The notes beneath the pieces were generated by a model. That model saw only the letters and a program-made list of their open reading frames with translations, did no database searches and had not been told where the DNA came from. This document shows, piece by piece, positions 13,301 through 28,300 of a stretch of DNA of 64,000 bases. Each line of letters opens with the position of its first letter. Within the stretch, counting starts at the first letter, position 1. The DNA comes from Ovis canadensis. Lineage: Eukaryota; Chordata; Mammalia; Artiodactyla; Bovidae. The translations under genes were made by a program, and so were the position numbers. The DNA lies in assembly GCF_042477335.2 (NCBI RefSeq), contig NC_091249.1:51444001-51508000 (forward strand). The letters run 5' to 3'.

Positions 13301-16300
13301 AAATTTTGGAATCCTTTTCAGAGTTTTTAACCTGAATCAAGCGTGATTGATTAAAATTTTAAGTGGAGAAGAATGAGATTCTGAGGATTTTTGTTGGACT
13401 TTTCAGATACTCCAGTCTTTTAAAAATATGAAAGTGCAGGGCTGGATGAAGATGAGCTGTGAAGATCTATCTTTGTGTTAGGGTTGTGTGTGTGTGTTTT
13501 AGTCACTCAGTCGTGTCTGACTCTTTGTGGCCCCATGGACTGCAGCCTGCCAGGCTCCTCTGTCTATGGCATTCTCCAGGCAAGAATACTGGAGTGGGTT
13601 GCCATGCCGTCCTCCAAAGGATCTTCACTACTCAGGGATCAAACCTGAGCCTCTTCTCTCTCCTGCATTGCCAGGCGGGTTCTTTACCACTTTTCCCACC
13701 TGGGAAGCTGTATTAGGATAATCACTGATATTTACAGAACGGGTTTTAGAAGAAGAGTAGGCTAGGTGTTCCAGAGAATAGACAGGAAGAAAAAGAAAAC
13801 TTCAAGTTTCATTTCTTCCAAAGGAACACAGTATGTTTTCTGGACCACCTATGAGGCACGTTATTTGTGGAAGCAGAAAATTGGTGTCTGAGGAAAAGAA
13901 TTAGGCTTCTAGGCAGTGACATTGCTTAGTGGATGCAGCTTGGTTGTTGTTAGGAGATATTATATGTGAGCTTTTTCAGATTATTTAGCTATGTTTTGTT
14001 TTAAATTTTTCTCTGAAACTGGTAGTCCATATAGGGCTATTGAGTAATGTATAGTGTTTTATTTTAATGCCATATATGAATACCCTGGGGACTATGCCTT
14101 AATTGAAAATAGAAATTGTATGTATGTCTTAGATTTTTGTCTAAAACATGAATTTTCTCCAACTTATAATGGAGAAAAGGCAAAATAACTCTACCCAGAG
14201 AAAAAGTGACTGTGCTGTGTTTTCTTAGCTCTTCAGGAAGCTGCAGCAAGGTTTGAGGAGTTGAAGGCCCAAAAAGAGCTAAGACAGCTCCAGGAAGATC
14301 GAAAGAATGATAAGAAGCCACCACCATACAAACATATAAAGGTGAGAACAGACTTCAGGAGAGACCACGTGATAGCTTGCTGGCTTCCCACTATGTTCAT
14401 GGTGAGAACTGGAAGCACAAGCACAGCTGCTTTTAGGTAGAGGCATGAGCTTAAAGGAATACAAGAAGAAAGTGCCAGAGCACCATTTTTAGCACACTGT
14501 TTGTAATAATACTTTATAAAACCAGTTATCTGATGATACTGTTTTATTGTTGCTTTGAAAAGTCTTCATAAAGTGAATGGAATAGATTCTGTTCACAGTC
14601 AACATCTTGTGGTTTGAATGGCAGGTACCAAAGAGCCGTGATAAAAAATGAGAAACAGCTCTGAGATAGTGTGAATAATACACATGATAATTTCTTCTGG
14701 TAGTAGCTGATACTAAAGATATTTTAGGTGACTAGTATGACTAGAATTCCCAAAGTCACGAGAATTCTTGTTAAGTGTACTTAGCTATGCTAGTCTACTT
14801 GGTGAAAGAGTCATTGTCATTTATCATCTGGGTCTGGTAGACCTTTTGTATTTGTATATTGTTAAGTCATTTTTATAAAGAATTTACAGAGGTAAAAATA
14901 AAGGAATAGTGAGGAACAAACTTATTAGAAATCTTAGTGAAGTATTTTGAAGTGAAATGAAGTCGCTCAGTCATGTCCGACGCTTTGTGACCCCATGGAC
15001 TGTAGCCTATCAGGCTCCTCAGTCCATGGGATTTTCCAGGCAAGAGTACTAGAGTGGGTTGCCATTTCCTTCTCCAGGGGATCTTCCTGACCCAGGGATC
15101 GAACCTGGGTCTACCGGTAGGCAGACGCTTTACCATCTGAGCTACCAGGGAAGCCCAGTGAAGTATTTAGTAAGTACTAAAACATCCTTTTGAAAACCTT
15201 TTAACCAAGTTAGTTTTGGTGCTCAAATATCAGACCACATGAAGGAATACTGTAAGCTCTATTAACAAAATGAAATTGCCCAAGTTCTTGTTGTGAAATG
15301 TTTGTCATTCCTGGATAAGACATCCATATATATTTATTTTTGTCATTGGTAACGAATAAGTTGCGTATTCATTGATTTTTTTTTTTTTTGAGTGTCTGAA
15401 ATCTGAAGTTTTCACTTAGAGATCAATTTCACCACCATTTTTAGAATCTAGTGTGTTTAAGTGTCCCAGATATTCTGTGGGACATTCTTAAACTAAAAAA
15501 CTATGTTATTTATCTGAAATTCAAATTCAGTTGGGTGTCCTAGATTTTTACCTGCCAAGTCAAACAATCCCACTAAAGGTATACTGAAAGATATTATCTC
15601 CCATCTTCTCTGCTTTCTAGAAAGATAGTACTTTGAGTAATGCAGTGCAGAAACTAAACTGTGCCTGTTTCACTGTTGCATCAAGCCTTTATGATTCTCT
15701 CATTCTTCCACTTTCTTATTTTTGTCCTTTTTAGAATAGCTGGGAATCATCGAGTAACAAAATGGGGTGATGAAATAGTAAAGAATTATGAGATACAGGA
15801 AAAGGAAACACTAAACATTTAGTGTTTAGAACACTGAAATTCCATAATGAAGCTTAGATTTATAAAAGAGTGTAATGGATCTGCCTGGTAGTATGCAATA
15901 TAGAATGAGTTAAAATATCAGTCCTTACAAATAGTTAAACTGTTGGAAAAGAAAAAAGAAACAAAACTTAAAATAGCATAGACTGAGAGTTAAATGGAGT
16001 TAATTGTTCGTGGAGACATAACACTGAATTGTAGTTCATCCTCAAAAACAGGGAAAGTAATTCCTGTTTCCACAGTCATAGATGTCACACGTAACAGAAG
16101 TTAGGCACTTCAGGGTAGCTTGTCAACTATATTGAACCTGAGTATTCAGAGACCAACTAATGTCCTGTGTGTGATCTAGTCATAAATTTAGTCACTACCT
16201 TCTTTCCTCCACCTTTAAAACAAAGATGTATTTCTAGGGATAAGATTAAACCAATGGTTGGTAAACTATAGTTCCAACTCTGGCCTACCATGCATGGTCC

Positions 16301-19300
16301 AGAAGAACTTTTTTTTTCCAAAGAGTTTTTTCTAACACATGAAGATTTTATGAAATTCAAATATTAATGTCCATAATTAAAGCTTTATTGGCACACAGCC
16401 ATGCTTGTTCCTGTACGCGTGGTCTATTTCTTCTTTGGAGCTACAGTGACAGTTGAGCAACATGCACCAGAGATCTATGTCCTGAAAACATAAAACATTT
16501 ACTATCTGACCCTTTACAGAAAAGGTTTGTCAATCCCTGGCCCAGAGTGAGTGTAAATCTACAATTATATATCTGTGCTGTTCCTACTTAACCATGTGTG
16601 GGGTTTTGTTCTTGCTTTATGTTATGTTAGGCAAGAAACATAATTGGGGATTAGTATCAGTTTAGATCAGATGTCAAGGAAGAATGATTGAAACATACCT
16701 TTATGTAGAAAAAAGGGGTAGAATGCAACTATTTTGGACGGGGAGTCTTAGGTAAAGATAACCTTGAATCAAGGTGAATATTCAGATGGCCCTATTTGGG
16801 ACCAGGTGATTGAGCTAAGCCCTGGTCTGCTACCTTGGAGTTTGCCTTAGTAGGTCTGTGACTTGCAGTGGCATGGGGTGAGAGTGCTCCTCCATTGACA
16901 AGCATTTACCAGTATTTTGAAGAAGGTGGGAAGAGATCTGGCAGTGAGACTCGCTGTCATTTTAAGTTGTTCTGGAGAACATTTGAAGACAGTGTATTTT
17001 TACACACAGATTGTAGATTATTCCCCACAACAGTTTTGCAAGTAAAAATTAACTCACCAAATAATGCAATTCCTGAAGTATCAAATTTTACGTATAGGAT
17101 AGGTTTTTGAAGACTCGTGATTTGACTGTTCCCATTGATATCAAGTAGAGGAAACTCATTCCTTTAATTTTATTGAATTATAGTTTACATTTACATTGTC
17201 GTGTTAATTTCTGCCTATAGCAAAATGAATCTGTTATATATATATAAAACATGGGTTTTCATTATGGTTTATCACAGGGTATTGAGTATCATTCCCTGTG
17301 CTATATAGTAGAACCTTGTTGTTTATCCATCCTATATATAATAGTTTGCATCTGCTAATCCCAGACTCCGAATCCCCCACCCCTAGCTTTGGAGCTGGAC
17401 GTGTAGGGTCTTAATTCCCCTACCAGGGATTGAACTACCGACCCCTGTATTGGAAGCGTTGAGTCTCCCGCTGGACCACCAGGGCAGTCCCCAGGACTCA
17501 TTCTTATAGTGCACACATCTCTCTGTTGAGAATAGAGAGAATGTCTACTTTTTTCCCCCCGCTGTTGTTAGTATCAAATGGCTTCAGTATCACAGCAATT
17601 GGCCTTTGTTTGACCACACTGGATATTCAGTATTAGCACCACTAAAAATGAATGCTTAGGTGACATTGCTGTAGTCTGTTCAAAAGATTTCAAGTTGTGA
17701 TAGTCAGTTTTAAAATATATCTTCACATATTGGAACTCAGTTACTCAGAGACCTTTTCATGTTTTTTCAAGATTTACCACTTGAGAAGGGTGAATTTTTT
17801 TTAATATAGCAGCTAACGTGGCGCCACCCTGTGGCAATAGTGGAAACTCAAATTTACAATTGACTTCTCTTGTTTAGTTGCTCAGTTGTGTATGACTGTT
17901 TTGTGATCCCATTGACTGTAGCCTGCCAGGCTCCTCTTTCTATGGATTTTCCAGGCAAGAATACTGGAGTGGATTACCACTTCCTTCTGTAGGGATTCTT
18001 CCCCGACCCAAGGATGGAACTCTTGTCTCCAGAATTGGCAATCGGTTTCTTTGCCACTGAGCTACCAGGGGAACCCAGGCTTGAAATTATGAATTTTTAA
18101 GAAATGATTTTTTTTTAAATGTTTATTTAGACTATGCTGGGTCTGCGTTGCTATGCAGGCTTTTCTCTATCTTCATTATGCATGGGCCTTCTCTAGTTGG
18201 GACAAGCAGGGGCTACTCTTCCTTTCAATGGGAGGGCTTCTCTCTGTGGTGGCTTCTCTTGTTTTGGAGCATGGGGTGTAGGCTGTGTAGGTTTCTGTAG
18301 TTGTGGCGCGTGGGCTCAGTAATTGTGGCTCCCAGCTCTAGAGCACAGGCTCAGTACTTGTGGTGCATGGGCTTAGTTGCTCTGTGGCATGTGGGATCTT
18401 TCCACATTTGGATCGAACCCATGTCTCCTGCATTGGCAGGCAGATTCTTATCCACTGGGCCACTGGGGTAGCCCAGAGATGATTTTTTTTTCTATTTGTG
18501 GTATTTATATTTTATGTATTGAGTGAGGCTTTATTTTTATATCAAACTGCCTAAATTTTTATTTCCTTCTCCTTTTTAATTGTGGTAAAAATATAGATAC
18601 GTAAAGTTTTGTTTATCTTAACCATATTTAACTATACATTTCAGTGGCATTAAATGCATTCATGTGTATAACTATTGCCATTATCTCTTTGTATTTAAGT
18701 GGTACAAGTATTTGTCTGTTTTGACTGCCTTATTCCGTTTAACATAATGTCCTCCAGGTTTATCCATGTTGTGCATTGTGTGTCAAATTTCCTTCATTTT
18801 TAGGCTGAATAATACTCCGTTATTTTTACCACATTTTGCTTATCCATTCATGTACTGGTGGACACTTGAGTTGTTGCCATATTTTAGATGGCATTCATTA
18901 GATGTTATGAATAATCCTGCTAAATCTTGATAATTCAAAATCATGTAACGTGTATTGTGCAGCTTGAGAGAAACCTGCCTTTCACAGGTGCTGAACTGTC
19001 CTGCGCTGACTTGCCTGATGCACTGTTGTGTGTGTCTCTTCGCCAGGTGAACCGCCCTATTGGCAGGGTGCAGATCTTCACTGCAGACTTGTCTGAGATC
19101 CCCCGCTGCAACTGTAAAGCCACAGACGAGAACCCCTGCGGCATAGACTCCGAGTGCATCAACCGCATGCTGCTGTACGAGTGCCACCCCACAGTGTGCC
19201 CTGCGGGAGGCCGCTGCCAGAACCAGTGCTTTACCAAGCGCCAGTACCCAGAGGTGGAAATTTTCCGCACCTTACAGAGGGGCTGGGGTCTCCGAACAAA

Positions 19301-22300
19301 AACAGATATTAAAAAGGTGAGGAGACTTCATCTTCAGTTTTTTTTCCTTCTTTGCAGTTGCTTAATACAAGTAATTTTTCTGATTAATATGAGAAAATTG
19401 GTCGTGGAGGAACATAATAAAGTGTAAGGATTAGCCTTATTATAATGTCTTGCCATACCCTTCCAAAATTTAGAGACTTGTAGAATAGATGGTCTCTTTT
19501 CTGTATGAAGTTCACTTACTGATCATGTTCATTATGTATGAGGATGAAAGAAATGAGGGAAATTCATAGAGATACCATGGTTTTGTCCACTCATTTGTGG
19601 AAATCCTGGAACTTGTAGTTAAGAGAATAGAAAGAGTGTGATACAGGTGTTAATCATCAACTAATGAAATAAAGTTTATTTTTACTGAGAGAAAAATAGG
19701 TTTGGGTTCATAGAACATAAAGGGAAAGAGGATTAGGTCTTCTCTATCGAAAATGCAGTAACATCTTCAACTTGAACCTTGGAAGGACCTACAAATTTCT
19801 GATAAACAGATAGTATTATACAGTCTCTGAGTGGAATAAACCATATTTGACATTTGAATGTAATAAGTCTTATTCTGGTTATATTTTCTGAAGAATTTTA
19901 TTGAAGTTTATTTCTAGGAAAGGAGGTGAATATGAGTTGGTTGGTCTCTTTTAGTCATTTGCCGAGTAACTATTGTATGTCTCCTTTGTGCCAGGCATGT
20001 TGCTATGTGATGCAGTGTTCAGTAAGAAAGACATGTTCCATACCTAAAGTTTACTTTATAGATGGAGAGAGATATTGAACAAGTAATCACTCACTGTGGA
20101 AGCACAAAGGGTTCTGTAGGCATGTGATGAAGGGCCTGAAGCTAGCTTATCTCTGAGAATATTTTAAATTGAGACTTGAAAGATAAATAGTTGTTGGCTT
20201 AAGCTGGTGGAATATTTTAGCATTTCGGGTAGAGGGGACAGCATATGAGAAAACCAGTATGACCGTAGTATAGTGAATCATTAGGACAGCGGTGTGAAAT
20301 GTGGATAGGCAGTAGGCAGGCCATGTTCCATGAAAACAGAATATAGTTTAGGAAATTTACTTTTAGGTTCTTAGACAGGTAAAGGGAGAAACCAGTACAG
20401 TGGAGCTTTAGTTTACTTATATCCATTTAGATTGATCTTAAGGTGAATTCCAAGTTTTCTGCTGTTGGCTGTGGTAGGAGTGAGGAGATCATTCTTATTG
20501 TTTAATAGTTGAAACATCATATTTATGTTTTATCTTGAATAAGTGAAGTGAAAGCGTTAGTCGCTTAGTCCTATCTGACTCTTTGGGACCCCATGGTCTA
20601 TAGCCCCCCAGGCTCCTCTGTCCATGGAATTCTCTAGGCAAGAGTATTGGAGTAGCCATTCCCTTCTCCAGGGGGTCTTCCTGATCTGGTTCTCCTTCAT
20701 TGCATGCAGATTCTTTGCCTTCTGAGCCACAACCTTTGTTAAGTACAAAAGTACAGAGTGAAGTCACTCAGTCATGTCTGACTCTCTGCAATTCCATGGA
20801 GAAGCCTACCAGCCTTCTCCGTCCATGGAACTTCCCAGGCAAGTGTACTGGAGTGGGTTGCCATTTCCGTCTCCAGAGGATCTTCCTAACCCAGGGATTG
20901 AACCCAGGTCTCCCGCATTGCAGGCAGACACTTTACTTTCTAAGCTACCAGGGAAGCTTTTGTGAATCTGTTACTTTAATTTTTTAAAAATAAGGTATAC
21001 CTATGAACACAGTTGGCACTTTTTGCCATTTAAGTAATTTCTCGTTCCAGGGTGAATTTGTGAATGAATATGTGGGTGAGCTAATAGATGAAGAAGAGTG
21101 CAGAGCTCGAATCCGTTACGCCCAAGAACATGATATCACTAATTTTTATATGCTCACTCTAGACAAAGTAAGTAATGGAAAGTGCTATTCCCACTGTTAT
21201 AAGCTTGGTTTAATCAGTGTTGTCCCAGCTATTCTGTGTAGGCATGTCATATACTGCGTAAAGCAGTGTCTTTCTTCCAGGTTCATAGGGATTAAGGTCC
21301 TGGAGTTGGATAAGGTTACTCATTTCAAGCTGTACAGCCATGGGCAAAAGGCACTAAAACTGCTTTTCAACTGTCCAACTTAAGTTTGGGATGAGTTCTT
21401 TTAGTGTTTTTCCTATAAGATTAAAACTTGAAGCCAGAAAAATAAATAATGATTATTTTACTGTTTATTTTACAGATTGAAACACTGATTTGTTAATATT
21501 TAGTTAGTACATTGAGAAAGTCATAAAAATTGACTATAGAACTCATCCTACAAACCCAAGTCAGCTATCCAATTATTGGAATTTCTGATGAGTTGTGTTT
21601 CATTGGTGTCTAGAGTTATATTTGGGATTTTTTTTCCCATATATCATTTCCAACATGTTTCATTTTCGTTTTTAAAATTTATTATTTTTAAAATATTTTA
21701 TTGAAGTATAGTTGATTTATAATGGCATGTTAATTTCTGCTGTACAGCAAAGTAATTCAGTTATACATATGTTTTTCCATTATGATTTATCACCAGATAT
21801 TAAATATAGTTTCCTATGCAGTATATAGTAGGACCTTCTTCTTTATGGGATTTATTTCTAATTCTGGCATCCTAATGCATTTTGTTTCTGTGTACACTGA
21901 GATTCCTCTTTGTACGTTAGTATTGGGTTCTGTTAGGTTTCGCCCTGTCTCCAGCTGTTATAATAGACTTTTCTTAGTGTGGAACTTTGTATTTACCCGG
22001 TTGTACTTTGATGGTTTGTGAGATCCTCAGCTCAAATGATCCTCTGATCATTTGGGATTAGGTCTGGATGTCATTATTAAAATCTTAGGTGATTACTAAT
22101 ATATAGCCAGGGTTCAGAAGAGGATACAAGAAGCTACTGCTTCTAGGATGGTGGTTCTCAAACTTCACAATAATGCCAACCACCTAGAGGGCTACATACA
22201 TAGATTGTTGGGCCTCAGAGTTCCTGCTTTAGTTATCTCTGAAGTGCCGCCAAAGACTTTGCATTCTTAGTGGATTCCGAGGTGGTGATACTAGTGCTAG

Positions 22301-25300
22301 TCTAGGCACTACATTCTGGAAGAGTCAAAGTTTACCAATAGGAACTCCAGCTTGTTAAAATACTCTAATTTTACTCAGTAATAGTGGAGGTGTGCTGAAC
22401 AGCGTCTCTTGGAATTCTAGGACCGGATTATTGATGCTGGCCCCAAAGGAAACTATGCTCGATTCATGAATCATTGCTGCCAGCCTAACTGTGAAACACA
22501 GAAGTGGTCTGTCAATGGAGACACCCGGGTTGGCCTTTTTGCCCTGAGTGACATTAAAGCAGGTAAGACTCATTTAAGGATTTTGGAACCAGGACTAGGA
22601 CCAGTTTTTATTATCTAAAAACCCCATTTGTCCTGTAATCCAAAATGAGGCTGCAAACCCCTGGGGACACAAGGAGACTATGTTGGTGGTGCCTGGCGGC
22701 TACCAGGTCTGTTCTTACTGGTGGTGGAATGGTAAGACACATGTAACCTGAAATTTACCATTGTAGACATTTTAAAGTGTGCTGTTCAGTGGCATTTCAG
22801 TCCATTCACATCGTGGTACAACTGTCACTACCATCCGTCTCCAGCACTTGTTTTCTTGAACTGAAGATACCCATTAAACAAAAATTCCCTCTTTCCCACT
22901 CCCCCAGCCCCTAGTGACCACCATTTTACCTTCTGGCTCTGATTTTTTTAGCTGTTCTAGGAATCTCATGTAAGTGCAGTCATATAATACTTGTTTTGTT
23001 GTGACTGACTAATTTTATTTAGCATGATGGTTTGGGCATGCTCTCCAAGCGTACCATGTGGCTTGCAGGATCTTAGCTCTCCAACCAGGGATTGAACCTG
23101 GGGCCGTCACATTGAAAGCACTGAGTCCTAACCACTGAAGTGCCAGATAATTCACTGTATGGTTTTAAAGGAATAAATTTCCAGACCTTTCTGTAACTTA
23201 TATGAACTCCATAAAAATTGGGCTGCCTTAAAAATCGTCAGCAGCCAAGGTCTCCTTTCACAGCTGACTTTCATCCGTTTTGTAAACCAAATAGGCACCT
23301 CTCACCCATCTGAATTTTATGGTTTATGAGCCCAAAGCTAAGGAAAAAAAAAAAGTCCCTCACCTCTTGGGTGTCAAAGAACTGGACATTTGGAGAATGC
23401 ACTTTTATGTTGTGGCTGCCCTAGATGCCCATGCCTCTGAGAGTTCAGAGTGAAGAAGTGAGGTTGTTGTGTTCAGCACAATATTCAGATGTTTAGTTAA
23501 ACTGAAAGTACATCTGGTAAGGCTGAGAGGTTTGAACGTAAACTTACATGATGGATATTTTTCATAAATTAAAGCAACTTAACATTTAGTGTCAAGGTTT
23601 TTATGAAAAATTTTGAAACATATTATATGACACACTCTAAATAATATTTAGACTTATGTAAAGTTTGAGTGTAAGGATATACCTAATTTTTCAAAGTAAG
23701 TTTTTGCAGGAATACTAGCAAAGCGTTTAAAGATCACTCTCCCAGGTGGTGCTACTGGTAAAGAATCCTCCTGCCAGTGCTGGAGACATAAGAGATGCAA
23801 GCTCGATCCCTGGGTGGGAACGATCCCCCTGGAGGAGGGCATGGCAACCCACTCCAGTACTCGTGCCTGGAGAATCCCATGGACAGAGGAGCCTGGTGGG
23901 CTACAGTCCCTGGGGTCGCGCAGAGTCAGACACGACTGAGCGACTGAGCACGTGCACATGCACACAGTCTCTCTCTGCTACCCCCTCCCCCCTCCCACCT
24001 CAGAATGAGACTGGCCTGAGTAGGGTTTTTTTTCCTCTCATCAAAGCAGACTTTACTGGTGGAGCGCCTGGCTGCCTCGCGCCCCTGGGTGCCCACCCTG
24101 TGCTCAGCGGGCGACCGCTGCGGCGTTGTTACCCTGAGTTCTGGCTTTGCTGTTGTTGCACCTTGGAGGGCAACTCTCGGCTTGGGCAGTTCATAATTGA
24201 CAGTAGCATAGTCCAGTGATTCTCAAAGTGGAAATCCTACATGAGCCCAGTCAGTGTTATCCATGTTTACCTCAAGAAGCACTAATCAAAATAAAGAGTA
24301 ATTTGGTCAGCCTTTTGTCTGTTGCCTTTTTTTCCATCTGTAGACAACTTCTCCTTTCTTCTCCCCCCCTCCTCCCCTATATATTTTTTCTCTTTAATTT
24401 AAATATAGGGCTGCCCAGGAGTCTTTTGGGCTCTTCAGAATTTTAAAGTTCGACAGTTTTCCCATTTTTAAAATTGAGCCACTAGTTCCCCCTCCTGTTC
24501 TGCATTGCTTCATGTAAGGCATTTAGTGATGAAAGTGACACTATTTGAGCATCGCTGTGCACTTGTGTTCTGCTGACTAAGTGGAACTGACTTTTAAAGT
24601 CATAACGTGCATCAGGTTTTTAGAATGGATGGCTTCAGTGTAAATTGGGTAGACTTCTGATTTGTACGAGGAATTATCAACTGAATGCTGTTAAGAGCTA
24701 CTGTTTATCAGATGCCAAACTTTGTTCCAAGCTTGCTATTTAATCCTTACAAAATGAAAGTGAAGTTGCTCAGTTGTGTCCAACTCTTTGTGACCCCATG
24801 GACACCAGACTCCTCCATCCATGGGATTTTCTAGGCAAGGGTATTGGAGTGGGTTGCCATTTCCTTCTCCAGGGAATCTTCGCGACCCAGGGATCCAACC
24901 CAGGTCTCCTGCATTGTCGACAGATGCTTTACTGTCTGAGCCACCAGGGAAATCCAGTCCTTACAAAAGTGCTATAAATTACCTGTCTTCATACCTGTGT
25001 TATCTGCATCTTTTGACCTTATCTCTCTCTCAATCTTTGGTCTGTTTTTCTCTCTAATCACCCTAGGGGAAGAAGGGGCGGTGTTCCTCTGTATTAATTA
25101 CTCAAATGTTAGCCATATGCCTTCAGTGCTTATCTCTATCCTGACTGCTTTTAGTGCCACACTTCCACTTCAAACTTCAGTCTGTCTGTGGGGATAGCCT
25201 GTTCTACCTTGTGTAGCCACAGATTTCTCTGCTTCTAGCGTTGTGTGGGAACTGACTGACCTTGTTCTGTCCTCCCAAACTGCAGGGGTATCTTCCGTGT

Positions 25301-28300
25301 GGTGTTCTCATTCCTTGTTTATCTCTTCTCCAGTGCCGTTTGAAAGTGAAGTCACTCAGTCATGTCTGAGTCTGCGACCCCATGGGCAGTAGCCTGCACC
25401 AGGCTCCTCCATCCATGGGATTTTCTATGCAGGAGTACTGGAGTGGGTTGCCATTTCCTTCTCCAGGGAATCTTCCCGACCCAGGGATTGAACCCAGGTC
25501 TCCCGCATTGTAGACAGCCAGCCAGGGAAGTCCAGTGCCCTTTGTTCTCCCCCGACATTGCAGATATCTGTATTTTGGACTCTTCTAGAATGGCTTGCCT
25601 GTGTGCACACTGATACCTTCTGATTAATCCCCTCCTGTAGTTTTGTTTGTGTAGTGGATGCTGAGTGAGCAGCAGGTAATAACAAGTATCCTGCTCTTAT
25701 ACTTGTGTATCTGATTGAGTTGCATTGTAAGCCCATTAAATTTGTGAAAATTCAGCTATATATTCAGAAAATTTTTAAAAAGGTTAGTGTGAATAAAAGT
25801 ACCCATCATTCAGTCCAGTAAGTTCACAGTGGGTGTGAGAGGTTAGATGTGACCTGCTGATACCCTGGTCAGTCTTGGTTCCTCCAGGCTCTTCGCAGTG
25901 TGAACCTCTTACCAGGCCACAAGTAATTCTAGCATTCGTACCATTCAGATTCCTAAATAGAAGCTGGCTGCTTTATAATTTACTCAACCAAATTTAAGGA
26001 ATAATGATCTCTTTCCAATATTAGATGAAAACCTATATTAATTAATCTCACTGATAGAAGATATATCATTCTGCACTGGGAAATCTTCCTCAGTTTTGAC
26101 AGTTTTAACTGAACAATTATCACTTTGTACATTAACGGTAAGCCATTACCCCTACCCAGGGACAGTCTCATTGTATATTTCTGTAAAATTCTTCTGTTTG
26201 TTAGGCTTTCCCTAACACACTTTGATTTTGAATGTTTGTGTGATCTATTTGCTCTCAATTTTGATGAAATGCGCTTACGAGAAAAAGGGGAATTTTTGTA
26301 TGTTAAATTTGTAAATCTCCTATTAAAGTTCACAAATTCCTGCTGTGTGCATTATGTCATTCTCAGTAAGCTTGTAAGATTGTTATCTGCATTTAACAAA
26401 TGGACTCTCAGGCTCAGCTCACCCAGGTAGACTGTGGTGTAATTGGGATGTAAAGCCAGGGCTTAGGTCTTGTTGTCTAGAGTTCCTAATACTATTGTGT
26501 ATTGACTTGTCTCTCGAGTGCTGCCAGGTAAGATGCTCACTTTGGGACAGATGACAGACAGGCTTCCTTCACACTTAGGTTTCACAGTGCCTGGCACATC
26601 AGTGCATAAATAGCATTTTGTTGTTTTGGGTAATAATATAGTTTGAATCTGAATGGTTAGAAAAAATATTCAAAACAACTTGGGTAACACCTCGATGATA
26701 AAATTGTTTTAAGTATTACTTGTTAGGTCATGTTTTTCTGTTGTTCAGTTACATTAGTTGATTAATATTGTTATTAGATTCAAATTCATTAATATGTTAC
26801 TAATATAGTGAGATTAAAGTTAATATGCCCTTTTATTCCTCTTAAAAACTAACCTTGTTCTCTTGGAAGTCTGTGTCCTTTGTGGTTAATACAGAACTAT
26901 TGTAATTAAAACTATTGAGACTAATATTTTCATGGTCTCTTATGCAGGCACTGAACTTACCTTCAACTACAATCTAGAATGTCTTGGGAATGGAAAGACC
27001 GTTTGCAAATGTGGAGCCCCAAACTGCAGTGGCTTTTTGGGTGTAAGGCCAAAGGTACCTGTTAAACGTTTGCATCAAGGATAATGGTGTGGTCATTTCT
27101 CCCTAACCTGTTGGCAGGACTGAGTATTTAAGAAGATTTCTGTTTGAAATGATGGCATTGAATATTTGTCAGTAGGGACACTGGCAATTTAAGCATTCTA
27201 ATAACCAGTTTGGTACACTAGAGAAGGTCTTTGGGTATTGTTGAAGTGTTTTGAGTAATCTGGCTTCTAATTAATGATACCTTTGAAGCTAAAAAAGATG
27301 TAAAATAGGAATCTATAAGGTAGGTTACCTCCCATATCTCTATTGGTCTTAGTCAATCTTACATTTGCTAAGAAACTACTTAGATTCTCAGTCTCTCTTT
27401 GTGTCTTTCTTTTTAAAGATATTAGAGAATCTGATATTGAATTTAAGATTCTAAATGTAGTATAAGATTGTAGATAAACATAGGACCCTTATTTTTTTCT
27501 TAACCCTTAATCTTTTTAACATTTTATTTTGTATTGAGGTATAGCTGAATAACAGTGTGTACATATAAGAACCCTTAATCTTAACCATGTGCCATGTAAC
27601 AGAGTATAAACTTTATTGTATCTTATGTCCTGTTTTTTTATGTATAAGTTAACTGAATTATAATTCTATATCTGTTAAAAATTGTTGTTTATAATTCATA
27701 GATATTATTTAAAAATACTTTCTTGCTATTACATTATTTTATTAACCATCATTTTCAATGACTGTTAAAGTTTTTATATATTGGATGAATCATAATAGGT
27801 GAATATCTGGATGCTTCCTGAGTTACTCTTATCATAAGTAACAGCATGCTGAAAATTGAAGTTTAACTTTGATACAAAGTACACGGTGACTCCAATTGGG
27901 TATTTCTTATTATACATCTTTGATAGTGAAGTCAACATTAAGAACTGAAAAGTGAAAATTAGCATGAAACTATTTAATAAAAGGATTATTTTGACCTATA
28001 ATACATGAAGAACACCCAATAATTATTCTTTTATCTGTTAAATAAGAAAATGTACATTGGATTTTGTTTTTTGTTCTGTTGGTTGGTTAAATGGTCTTGT
28101 TTCTTAAGGTGTTCAGTGGATTTAGTCCCTGTAAATTAAAATAGTAACAGAATTTAATGGTGTTTGGTGTACTTGGGATGTCTGTTTCTGTATCCTTAAG
28201 GTCTGTGTAGCACTTCACAGGTGAATCAGTGAGAGAGAAATTTGAGAACAGAAGTTTAGAAATGGGAGGAGATCACTGTGGGCTGGCAATAAACTGGATT

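Larger units (their letters stand above)
11172..14228 (+). other. NSD1: NSD1 intron
   Basis: It contains a BovB 3' tip (12,337-12,427), an MIR-like block split by a CHR piece (12,470-12,870) and a Bov-tA (13,496-13,710). The rest shows nothing recognisable. Confidence 0.75.
14342..19046 (+). other. NSD1: NSD1 intron
   Basis: It holds Bov-tA copies (14,952-15,156; 17,872-18,077), CHR SINEs (17,388-17,492; 18,120-18,476), a DNA-transposon remnant (16,250-16,545) and L1 pieces (17,160-17,380; 18,580-18,925). The stretch 15,170-16,240 has no recognisable element. Confidence 0.75.
19317..21050 (+). other. NSD1: NSD1 intron
   Basis: Apart from two tandem Bov-tA copies near its 3' end (20,527-20,957), 19,960-20,410 looks like an ancient interspersed repeat whose family I cannot name. 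Similar wording recurs near 51.3-51.7 kb. No exon is seen. Confidence 0.7.
21168..22420 (+). other. NSD1: NSD1 intron
   Basis: It contains an L1 antisense piece (21,690-21,835) and a MER5A-like DNA transposon (22,147-22,322). The rest is unremarkable. Confidence 0.75.
22563..26947 (+). other. NSD1: NSD1 intron
   Basis: It holds an L1 piece (22,740-23,035), a CHR SINE (23,036-23,152), Bov-tA copies (23,735-23,945; 24,755-24,957; 25,342-25,532), a short MER5-like scrap near 24,208-24,290 and an MIR-like piece (26,335-26,490). No extra exon is supported. Confidence 0.75.

Noticed and set aside
18927-19427. 166-codon frame spanning the AWS exon as a stand-alone gene
   Set aside because: It is the 90-codon NSD1 exon with intronic flanks that happen to stay open; splice sites at 19,046/19,047 and 19,316/19,317 fit NSD1.
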